A stretch of 13,828 nucleotides of DNA. Origin: Treponema sp. Lineage in GTDB: Bacteria; Spirochaetota; Spirochaetia; Treponematales; Breznakiellaceae. The DNA is taken from the NCBI GenBank assembly GCA_031274565.1, contig JAISPY010000095.1:1-13828 (forward strand). The letters run 5' to 3'. How positions within the stretch are numbered: the first letter of the stretch is position 1; every line of letters begins with the position of its first letter. A program made the position numbers and the translations under genes. The notes under the pieces are model-generated. The model was given only the letters and a program-made list of their open reading frames with translations. It did no database searches and was not told the DNA's origin. Shown in pieces: positions 7,568 to 13,041 of the stretch.

Positions 7568-7698
7568 ATAGATTTAATTTTATACAAAATTACACGTATG
7601 TCAAGATGGTTCCGACCGGTTTCACAAACGGAAACGTACTTTTTAGTTGTTTTTTTCTTTTTTTCTATCTTTGGTACACGCCCCTGGGTATACGCCAT
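7564..7698 (-). CDS. Small Lys-rich ORF (44 aa), coupled to cheA
   Basis: Not recognised. The minus-strand frame starts with ATG at 7698, preceded by AGGAGG (7703–7708) with a 4-nt spacer, the strongest ribosome binding site near cheA. It encodes 44 residues: MAYTQGRVPKIEKKKKTTKK, then a stretch around YVSVCETGRNHLDIRVILYK, ending IKSI. The N-terminal half is strongly basic. Its TGA overlaps the cheA ATG as ATGA, and cheA has no Shine-Dalgarno of its own, so it may be a leader cistron for translational coupling or a real small basic protein. It begins 30 nt after the stop of the RNase gene on the same strand. The frame also contains a good promoter for cheA, so a chance open frame remains possible. 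Confidence 0.5.
   Translation of the reverse strand: MAYTQGRVPKIEKKKKTTKKYVSVCETGRNHLDIRVILYKIKSI
7577..7604 (-). promoter_or_regulatory. Sigma-70-type promoter directly upstream of cheA
   Basis: On the minus strand a perfect -35 TTGACA (7599–7604) is followed, after 16 nt, by TAAAAT (7577–7582, 5 of 6 matches). The -10 box ends 9 nt before the cheA ATG, so the predicted start site leaves a leader of only about 2–4 nt without a Shine-Dalgarno. It would drive cheA–cheW–cheX as a nearly leaderless transcript. Transcripts starting further upstream, across the RNase gene and the small frame, would carry a Shine-Dalgarno for that frame. Confidence 0.6.
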
Positions 7699-7728
7699 TT
7701 TGCCTCCTCTCGACCAGTACCGGCGCTA

Positions 7729-9570
7729 TCATGCTGCTACAAAGACCAGATCCATCTCAGGGATCCGCACGGTGGAGAGGGTGAGGAGGATGCGCTCGTT
7801 CGGTTCCAGTTCCCGTTTTACCGCCACCTGGGTCTCAAGACCAAGGGCAGGGATCATGCACAGGTACCGGCTTCCCCGCTTTTCCAGCATCACCCCTTCC
7901 CAAGAGGAGCCTTTTTTCTCCGATAAGTACACGGCCATCCAGTGGGCCCGGGAGGCTCGTTCTGCCTGTACGGTTGCGGCGGCAGCGGCTTCTCCCGCGC
8001 CAAGCCTGAAGAGGAGTTCCTCTTCCTCCAATGCCGACTCCTGCCGCAGGAAGGCCCGGATCTGCTGGTGCGCCAAGAGGTCCGTATACCGCCGCAGGGG
8101 ACTGGTAACTTGGGTATATACATCAAGCCCTAAGCCCCAGTGGATCCCTGGCTTGACCGAGAGGGTTCTGGGCCGCATACAGCGGCGGAGCTGGTAAGAA
8201 CCGGCCAAACCGTTTAAGGGGGCCTGGGGAAGGTCCCCGGTCTCCTGGCTCACGTAGGGAAAGGGAAGCCGCCGCCGCAAGGCCCAGTGCGCGGCTCCTT
8301 CCCCTGCGAGGAGCATACATTCCCGGACCATATCCGCGGATCCATAGACCTGGAGCGGTTCAATGCGTACTGCTCCCTCTGACGCGGTGATATGCACCTC
8401 GGGGAATTCCATGGATACCGCCCCTGCGGCGTGTCTCCGAGCCAGATTTCTCCCAGCCCAGGTGAAAAGGGCGGTCAATTCCGGGATCCGGGGGACCGCT
8501 TCCTGGATCAAGGCGTCGGCCTCTTCGTAGGTCAGACGGCTTACCTTGACCCAAGAACGCAGGATCTCCGTATCCTGGAGGGAACCATCTTCATGGAGGA
8601 GCAGTTTGAAAGACAGGGCCGGAGAGACCGCTTCCAAGCCCAGGGCATACCGGGACAGGGCTTCCTCGGGGAGCATCCGGGAAACTCCTTCAGGCAGGTA
8701 GAGGGTAGCCCCTCGGTTTCGGGCTTCCCTATCCCCGGGGCTTCCGGGAAGGATCGAAGCCCCGGGATCCGCCACATGCACCCAGAGACAGGATCCCTCC
8801 CCAGGATCAACTGAAACCGCATCATCCGGATCATCGCTCCAGGCATTATCAATGGCAAAGGCTTTAAGATGGGTAAGATCCACCCGGTCCTCATCCGCCG
8901 GAGGCGGAGGTACCGGCTGGATCGCGGAAACCAGGGAAAGGCCAAACCGCCGGGGGTGGGGATTGACCCAAGGGGTCCATACTCCCGCATTCAGGAGTAC
9001 CCTATGGGCTTCTTGGGGAGATTCGCTCATCCCCAGGTCCTTGAGGGTACGGCTTTTATCGGTGTTACCGTAAGCCAGGGCTTCCACATCCAGGAAAAAC
9101 CGGCGGTCATCCGGGAGCTGCAAGGTCCGGGTCTTGAACCGTTCCAGAAAGGCCTCCCGCTCCGCCAGGTCCCGCTGCTTTTCAGTACGCTTCTTGATGT
9201 CCGCCGCCAGTTTTTCAGGGGGCCGGCTCTGTATCCCCTGGAGGTCCCCGGAGAAATACAGACCATCCTTGAGGAGCAGATAGGCGGCCCAGGCAGTATT
9301 CCCGGTATACTCCCCATAGACCAACTCGGCTAGTTCTTTAAGGGAGACCTTATTCCCCTCCAGCAGTTCCCAGGCGGCGTGGACATCTCCGGCTGGCGGT
9401 TCCTGCACCAGATGCTCAAGGCTGCACGGCCCTGGATGGAGCAGTTCAATGTCCTTTTCCCGAACCCGCAGGGATTCGCCTCCCAGCACGGTTATGCCGA
9501 GTTTCTCCCCTATTTCGTTTACCAGGGCAGGCCGGTTCTTGTACGCCACAAGACTTTTTTCCCGTATCAT
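7729..9570 (-). CDS. RNB-domain exoribonuclease (RNase II/R family)
   Basis: About 613 residues; a 3'-to-5' processive exoribonuclease that degrades single-stranded RNA in the cytoplasm. The N-terminus (to about 60) resembles the short beta-rich domain of compact RNase II enzymes, and a helical winged-helix-like region (about 65–200) replaces the usual cold-shock domains. The RNB domain starts near FAIDNAWSDDPDDAVSVD (239–256), with the metal-binding Asp cluster (242, 247/248, 250, 251), and ends with the hallmark TSPLRRYTDLLAHQQ (490–504). A short S1-like tail follows (about 555–614). The overall design is like the smaller RNase II of Deinococcus/cyanobacteria, not E. coli RNase R. The start is uncertain by one codon (TTG at 9573 or ATG at 9570), and no Shine-Dalgarno is seen. 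It lies upstream of the small ORF and cheA. Confidence 0.9.
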   Translation of the reverse strand: MIREKSLVAYKNRPALVNEIGEKLGITVLGGESLRVREKDIELLHPGPCSLEHLVQEPPAGDVHAAWELLEGNKVSLKELAELVYGEYTGNTAWAAYLLLKDGLYFSGDLQGIQSRPPEKLAADIKKRTEKQRDLAEREAFLERFKTRTLQLPDDRRFFLDVEALAYGNTDKSRTLKDLGMSESPQEAHRVLLNAGVWTPWVNPHPRRFGLSLVSAIQPVPPPPADEDRVDLTHLKAFAIDNAWSDDPDDAVSVDPGEGSCLWVHVADPGASILPGSPGDREARNRGATLYLPEGVSRMLPEEALSRYALGLEAVSPALSFKLLLHEDGSLQDTEILRSWVKVSRLTYEEADALIQEAVPRIPELTALFTWAGRNLARRHAAGAVSMEFPEVHITASEGAVRIEPLQVYGSADMVRECMLLAGEGAAHWALRRRLPFPYVSQETGDLPQAPLNGLAGSYQLRRCMRPRTLSVKPGIHWGLGLDVYTQVTSPLRRYTDLLAHQQIRAFLRQESALEEEELLFRLGAGEAAAAATVQAERASRAHWMAVYLSEKKGSSWEGVMLEKRGSRYLCMIPALGLETQVAVKRELEPNERILLTLSTVRIPEMDLVFVAA

Positions 9571-9606
9571 CAAGTATAGTTTAGCATACTCAGCGGGGTA
9601 TGGAAT

Positions 9607-9718
9607 AGGGCCGGCGCATATATAAACAAAAGAGTCCGCGAATGACGCGAATTAACGCGAATTATGGAATGACCACACTTCTTAATCCGCGTCTTTCGCG
9701 GTTATATGCGCCGGCCCT
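9607..9718. repeat. 112-bp palindromic (MITE/REP-like) element, copy A
   Basis: Perfect 15-bp terminal inverted repeats AGGGCCGGCGCATAT (9607–9621) and its complement (9704–9718) enclose an 82-bp interior that is itself partly palindromic: CCGCGAATGACGCGAATTAA on the left pairs imperfectly with the complement of TTAATCCGCGTCTTTCGCGG on the right. Much of the interior recurs at 12361–12434. No reading frame or obvious target duplication was seen. It is probably a non-autonomous interspersed element; no matching transposase is in the window. Confidence 0.75.
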
Positions 9719-9785
9719 GGACCCCCGTGTACCGGCCTTGTACAAAAAGAGAAATACCGGTATTTTTTTAAACTAGTGTTAAGGT

Positions 9786-9822
9786 GAGCTGATTCCAAAA
9801 TTGGTTATTTTGGAATCAGCTC
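9786..9822. repeat. Hairpin repeat 1: 15-bp perfect inverted repeat
   Basis: GAGCTGATTCCAAAA (9786–9800) and its exact complement (9808–9822) enclose a 7-nt loop. The right arm recurs with one mismatch at 12491–12505, next to the broken PIN gene. It has no T-run after it, so it is unlikely to be a plain terminator. Confidence 0.75.
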
Positions 9823-9824
9823 TT

Positions 9825-9857
9825 GCAGTTTCTCAGGCTAAAGCCTTACGAAACTGC
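9825..9857. repeat. Hairpin repeat 2: nested stem
   Basis: GCAGTTTC (9825–9832) pairs with GAAACTGC (9850–9857), and inside it AGGCT (9835–9839) pairs with AGCCT (9842–9846) around a 2-nt turn. It is followed by GTTTTT, so on the plus strand it resembles an intrinsic terminator, although no plus-strand gene lies upstream. Confidence 0.6.
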
Positions 9858-9870
9858 GTTTTTCAAGGTT

Positions 9871-9905
9871 GCAGTTCCAAAATCTGACATTTTGGAACTG
9901 CCTCA
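9871..9905. repeat. Hairpin repeat 3: 13-bp perfect inverted repeat plus CTCA
   Basis: GCAGTTCCAAAAT (9871–9883) and its complement (9889–9901) enclose the loop CTGAC. The 17-nt right end ATTTTGGAACTGCCTCA (9889–9905) occurs exactly, on the other strand, at 12844–12860. The hairpin ends 26 nt before the iorB start, so it would lie in the leader of any transcript beginning upstream. Confidence 0.7.
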
Positions 9906-9927
9906 GGTATCGTAAAGGAACCCAGGT

Positions 9928-10515
9928 ATGAAACAAGACATTATCCTCGCCGGGGTAGGAGGGCAGGGGGTACTTTCCTTGGCCGCCATCATTGCCCAGG
10001 CAGCAGTTGCCGCAACCTTATCGGTGCGTCAATCCGAAGTGCATGGTATGGCCCAGCGGGGTGGAGCGGTGTTGGCGCACCTCCGCATAGCCAGCGGGCC
10101 TATCTTCTCAGACCTCGTACCCCAAGGTAGAGCAGACCTGATCATCGCTATGGAGCCGCTGGAAAGTCTCCGCTATGCCTCCTGGCTTTCCCCGGAGGGG
10201 ACCCTGGTAACCGCTGCGGAACCGGTGGTCAATATCCCCGATTACCCGGCCCTGGATTTCATTTACCAGATTATTCAGAGCTTTCCCCAGTACCGTATTG
10301 CCCCGGCAGCGCAGCTTGCCAAAGAAGCAGGACTTGCCAAGGCCGTGAATATGGTCATGGTCGGCGCGGCCTCTCCCTTCCTTCCGATCTCCGCGGAAAC
10401 CCTGGAACACACCATCGCGGCGTTGTTTGCCTCTAAGGACCCTTCGGTCGGGGAGGTAAACCAAAAGGCCTTTCGCCTGGGAAGAGCCGCTGTTCAATCA
10501 GGAGCAAACCGGTGA
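9928..10515 (+). CDS. iorB: Indolepyruvate:ferredoxin oxidoreductase, beta subunit (IorB)
   Basis: A 195-residue protein of the 2-oxoacid:acceptor oxidoreductase gamma-type fold, about the usual length for IorB. The N-terminus IILAGVGGQGVLSLAAIIAQ (5–24) and the motif SEVHGMAQRGGAVLAHLRI (36–54) are diagnostic. With the TPP- and Fe-S-containing IorA, this subunit oxidatively decarboxylates arylpyruvates (indolepyruvate, phenylpyruvate) to aryl-CoA, reducing ferredoxin. The start follows AAGGA (9915–9919) with an 8-nt spacer. The gene overlaps paaK by 4 nt (GTGA). iorA, which commonly sits directly upstream, is absent; the upstream region is filled with hairpin repeats. IorA must be encoded elsewhere, or the subunit has another partner. 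Confidence 0.9.
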   Translation: MKQDIILAGVGGQGVLSLAAIIAQAAVAATLSVRQSEVHGMAQRGGAVLAHLRIASGPIFSDLVPQGRADLIIAMEPLESLRYASWLSPEGTLVTAAEPVVNIPDYPALDFIYQIIQSFPQYRIAPAAQLAKEAGLAKAVNMVMVGAASPFLPISAETLEHTIAALFASKDPSVGEVNQKAFRLGRAAVQSGANR

Positions 10516-11822
10516 CGTATCAATACTGGAACCAGGAAATGGAAACCCTCAATCGCGCTGATTTGGAAGCCTTTCAGCTTAAACAGCTCAGATCTGCGGT
10601 AGCCCATGCGCTACGAACCCCTTTTTACCGGGAACGGCTTTCCAAGGCGGGTATACAGAGCGAAGAGGACATCAAAAGTCTCGCGGATCTGGCGCGGATT
10701 CCCTTTACCACGAAAGGGGACCTCCGTTTAGGCTTTCCCTACGGGTTCCTCAGCATTCCTAAGGACGAGGTGATACGGCTCCATGCCTCAAGCGGCACCA
10801 CGGGAACCCCTACGACGATTTATTTTAACCGCCCGGATATTCGCCGCTGGACCGGGTTTGTGGCCCGGTCCATCTACGCCACGGGGTGTACGAAAGCGGA
10901 TGTGTTCCAAAACATGATCACCTATGGGCTGTTTACCGGTGGCTTGGGCTTTCATTTTGGTGGGGAAGAAGTGGGGATGCTGGTGATCCCTTCAGGGTCA
11001 GGCAATACGAACCGGCAGTTCAAGCTGATGCAGGACTTCGGCACCACCGTAGTCCACGCTACTCCGAGCTTTCTGCTCCATGTGGAAGCCAAGATGCAGG
11101 AAGAGGGAGTGCGCCGGGAGCGTATCAAGCTCACCCGTGCCTTTGCCGGCGCCGAGCCTTATTCAGAAGATACCAGGAAGCGTATTGAGGAACTCCTCCG
11201 GATCGACGTGTACAATTCCTATGGTCTTTCGGAGATGAACGGCCCGGGAGTTGCCTTTGAGTGTCAGGCCAAGAACGGGCTGCACCTCTGGGAAGACGGC
11301 TACATCGGGGAGATCGTCAACCCCGATACCTTGGAACCGGTGCCTGAGGGGGAAACCGGGGAATTGGTCCTCACCTGTCTCTGCCGGGAGGCTACGCCGA
11401 TCCTCCGGTATCGGACCCGGGACCTGAGCGGCTTCTATACTGAGCCGTGTCCCTGCGGAAGAACCCACCGCAGACTCCGCCGCATCACGGGCCGTACCGA
11501 TGATATGCTCATCATTAACGGGGTGAACCTTTTCCCCAGCCAGATCGAAGAGGTGATCATGTCCATGCAAGAGGTGGGAAACAACTACCTCATCGTGGTA
11601 GAGAAAGAAGGGGTCTTGGACCGGCTCACGGTAAAAACCGAAGTAGCCCAGGACAGCTTCAGGGACGATACCCGGCCGCTGCATGCCCTCAAGGAGCGGA
11701 TCCGCAAAACCCTCCAGGCGTCCATCTTCATCAACCCCCGGATAGAACTGCACGAGCGGGGCAGCCTACCCGTATCCGAGGGCAAGGCAACCCGGGTACT
11801 GGATCAGCGTCCCCGCGGGTAA
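10512..11822 (+). CDS. paaK: Phenylacetate–CoA ligase (PaaK family)
   Basis: A complete 436-residue member of the ANL adenylating family that activates phenylacetate or related aryl acids to CoA thioesters using ATP. The ATP-binding loop is SSGTTGTPT (93–101), then YGLSEMNGPGVAFEC (237–251), the RYRTRDLSGF hinge region (299–308), and the C-terminal GRTDDMLIINGVNLFPSQIEEVI (327–349). The probable catalytic Lys425 is in SEGKATRVLDQR. It starts with GTG, overlapping the iorB stop, with AGGAG 7 nt upstream. Pairing with iorB is common: the ligase can run either to activate aryl acids or, in peptide fermenters, to recover ATP from aryl-CoA produced by IorAB. The direction here cannot be decided from sequence. 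Confidence 0.94.
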   Translation: MTYQYWNQEMETLNRADLEAFQLKQLRSAVAHALRTPFYRERLSKAGIQSEEDIKSLADLARIPFTTKGDLRLGFPYGFLSIPKDEVIRLHASSGTTGTPTTIYFNRPDIRRWTGFVARSIYATGCTKADVFQNMITYGLFTGGLGFHFGGEEVGMLVIPSGSGNTNRQFKLMQDFGTTVVHATPSFLLHVEAKMQEEGVRRERIKLTRAFAGAEPYSEDTRKRIEELLRIDVYNSYGLSEMNGPGVAFECQAKNGLHLWEDGYIGEIVNPDTLEPVPEGETGELVLTCLCREATPILRYRTRDLSGFYTEPCPCGRTHRRLRRITGRTDDMLIINGVNLFPSQIEEVIMSMQEVGNNYLIVVEKEGVLDRLTVKTEVAQDSFRDDTRPLHALKERIRKTLQASIFINPRIELHERGSLPVSEGKATRVLDQRPRG

Positions 11823-11873
11823 AGCCCCGAAGAAGCTGCCCCTGGGCAGTACCGCCCTCCCCCGCGGCTTTTT
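11813..11873 (+). terminator. Intrinsic terminator after paaK
   Basis: CCGCGGG (11813–11819, overlapping the end of paaK) can pair with CCCGCGG (11861–11867), which is followed by CTTTTT. Inside is a tight stem CTGCCC/GGGCAG (11836–11849). The GC-rich stem and T-run fit Rho-independent termination of iorB–paaK; the long interior makes the exact structure uncertain. Confidence 0.55.
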
Positions 11874-11934
11874 CAGGATCCTGCGGGGCCTCCTCGTGCG
11901 GGACAGGCCTTCCAGGGGCTTACGACGCAACTAC

Positions 11935-12147
11935 CTAGGGCGTATTCCCTGGTTTCGGCTGTTTTATCTTTTTGAACACATTATAGGTGAACTCTTTGTG
12001 ATGGGCGTTAAAAACGCTTCCGTTCTTGGTAATGATAGAGACGACTCGGCCGTTTTTTTGCAGATGGACAATTTCCGAATCCACAAAGAAATCCCCGATT
12101 TTCAATTTTTTTATTTCCTCTTTGGGAACGCCTTTATACACCAGCAT
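11935..12147 (-). CDS. Small conserved-looking protein, 70 aa, unknown function
   Basis: Not recognised. The ATG at 12147 is preceded by AGGAG with an 8-nt spacer, which strongly supports a real gene. The 70-residue product is basic, soluble and rich in beta-prone segments: KKLKIGDFFVDSEIVHLQKN (13–32), then VVSIITKNGSVFNAHHKEFTY (35–55) and a Lys/Pro-rich tail. The pattern IGDFF…GRVVSIITKNGSVFNA is compatible with a small SH3/KOW-like barrel, but no family is claimed. It is convergent with paaK and isolated. It is more AT-rich than its neighbours, possibly reflecting recent acquisition. A hairpin lies just upstream. Confidence 0.6.
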   Translation of the reverse strand: MLVYKGVPKEEIKKLKIGDFFVDSEIVHLQKNGRVVSIITKNGSVFNAHHKEFTYNVFKKIKQPKPGNTP

Positions 12148-12167
12148 AGTTATTGCTCCTGGGGCTT

Positions 12168-12204
12168 AGGATACCCGTAACGGATAAACGGGAGCATCCT
12201 TTTT
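12168..12204. promoter_or_regulatory. Two-tier hairpin upstream of the 70-aa gene
   Basis: AGGAT (12168–12172) pairs with ATCCT (12196–12200), and CCCGT (12174–12178) with ACGGG (12188–12192), enclosing a 9-nt loop. On the plus strand TTTT follows, so it looks like a weak terminator; on the minus strand it would lie in the leader of the 70-aa gene, just before its ribosome binding site. Which role applies is unknown. Confidence 0.4.
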
Positions 12205-12360
12205 CTGAGGAGCCGGTCCCATCCCTGCCGCAGCAAAACAGGGTTCCCCGGTACCAGGGTATGGCTCCCGGGGGATGCGCTGGGGAGCGGTCGGTTCATG
12301 GCTCCTGGATAAACTATACACCCTGGGCGTTTTTTTTGCCAGGGGCAGGGCTTAGGGACC
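12205..12360. other. Non-coding, GC-rich stretch with a possible weak promoter
   Basis: No supported gene. CCAGGGTAT (12254–12262) and ATACACCCTGG (12316–12326) form an imperfect long-range inverted repeat, and CCCTGG/CCAGGG flank a run of eight T (12330–12337). On the minus strand CTGGCA (12337–12342) and TATAGT (12313–12318) with an 18-nt gap could be a weak promoter for the 70-aa gene. Overlapping open frames on both strands look fortuitous. Confidence 0.3.
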
Positions 12361-12434
12361 CAGGGTCGGCGCATGTAAACAAAAGAGACCGCGAAAGACG
12401 CGAATGAGGGAATGACCACGGTGCTTAATGCGCA
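12361..12434. repeat. Palindromic element, degraded copy B
   Basis: It matches copy A (9607–9718) in the same orientation: GGGTCGGCGCAT against GGGCCGGCGCAT, then TAAACAAAAGAG, CCGCGAAAGACGCGAA, GGAATGACCAC and CTTAATGCGC, with about 10 bp missing in the middle and no matching right terminal repeat. It is a 3'-truncated or decayed relative. Confidence 0.65.
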
Positions 12435-12490
12435 AAAATGAGCGGGTATAAAAAAGATAAAAAATCCACCGATTACGCGGATGTAACGGA

Positions 12491-12505
12491 TTTTAGAATC
12501 AGCTC
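12491..12505. repeat. Repeat arm beside the PIN remnant (left)
   Basis: TTTTAGAATCAGCTC matches the right arm of hairpin 1 (9808–9822) at 14 of 15 positions. It lies immediately downstream of the stop codon of the PIN remnant. The other arm of the hairpin is not present here. Confidence 0.5.
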
Positions 12506-12507
12506 AT

Positions 12508-12843
12508 TTATTCATGATTATCAGTAATGATATTTATAAATTGTTCTGGCGTTACTATTTCAATGGTGCTATTACGAAAATCCGCTTTATTCCTTGTTAT
12601 GATATATGCTGCAGAGATACTTTTCCCTGCGATATATTGAATCGAATCCTCAAAATCATCCCACTCACTATCCCATGCTTCATACATATGCTTATCCGTA
12701 ACGGTAGCAACATATAACGTTTGTAATACTTTCTTCAATAAATCAAATACGGTATGTTTATCTCTATAGGCCCTGTGGGTAATATACTATATATCAGTTA
12801 CGGCTGAAGCTGAAACATAACTTTCAATAATTTTCTTTTCAGA
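12508..12843 (-). pseudogene. PIN-domain (VapC-like) toxin remnant: 5' truncated, in-frame stop
   Basis: A continuous minus-strand frame from about 12843 reads SEKKIIESYVSASAVTDI, then TAG (12787–12789), then YITHRAYRDKHTVFDLLKKV, continuing through VTDKHMYEAWDSEWDDFEDS and AAYIITRNKADFRNSTIEIV to the stop at 12508. This is the middle and C-terminal part of a PIN-fold ribonuclease of the VapC type, normally about 135–140 residues. Acidic residues of the active site are visible in TDI, DDFED and NKADF, but the N-terminal DTN-type segment is missing, replaced by a repeat end at 12844. The TAG falls where the family often has Tyr (one base from TAT/TAC). A 76-codon frame restarts at TTG 12738, without a convincing ribosome binding site. 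No antitoxin gene is visible. AT-rich compared with its surroundings. Confidence 0.75.
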
Positions 12844-12875
12844 TGAGGCAGTTCCAAAATGGCAGAGCTTGGAAC
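12844..12875. repeat. Repeat arm beside the PIN remnant (right), hairpin 3 family
   Basis: The first 17 nt (12844–12860) are the exact reverse complement of 9889–9905. GTTCCAA (12851–12857) pairs with TTGGAAC (12869–12875), so a degenerate hairpin is still present. It replaces the 5' part of the PIN gene. Confidence 0.6.
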
Positions 12876-12993
12876 CCGCTTAGTTCTATGGGTTTATCCT
12901 GGGAACGCTGGACGTGCTTACGAGCGAAGCATGGGCGTTTTGCTGCTTGTCCCCAGCCCGAGAGTGCTCCCCTGCGGCCCGAATGCCCGGAGT

Positions 12994-13020
12994 TCTGCGG
13001 GGGCTGATAGCTCCCGCAGA
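12994..13020. other. Strong 12-bp hairpin downstream of the leucine-rich repeat gene
   Basis: TCTGCGGGGGCT (12994–13005) pairs with AGCTCCCGCAGA (13009–13020) with one G·U and a 3-nt loop. It is 21 nt beyond the stop of the minus-strand LRR gene and could stabilise or terminate that transcript, but no T-run follows on that strand. The neighbouring 12876–12993 stretch is GC-rich, contains further small stems (for example GCTT/AAGC near 12917–12931) and shows no supported gene. Confidence 0.45.
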
Positions 13021-13041
13021 TACCCCAGGGGTTCCTCCTGC

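Noticed and set aside
7355..8197. 280-codon plus-strand open frame spanning the cheA–RNase junction
   Set aside because: It overlaps two real minus-strand genes and the cheA promoter; sequence is low-quality, Arg/Ser-rich shadow.
9607..9905. CRISPR array or IS element
   Set aside because: There are no regularly spaced direct repeats with unique spacers, and no transposase frame; the units are palindromes of differing sequence.
12150..12419. Open frames on both strands (89 codons minus, 84 codons plus)
   Set aside because: They cross repeat copy B and hairpins, are rich in Pro/Arg/Gly from GC-rich DNA, and the internal ATG at 12299 has its AGGAG only 2 nt away.
12508..12738. 76-codon frame from TTG as an intact small gene
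   Set aside because: The homology to PIN proteins extends upstream of the TTG and across a stop codon, so it is the tail of a broken gene.
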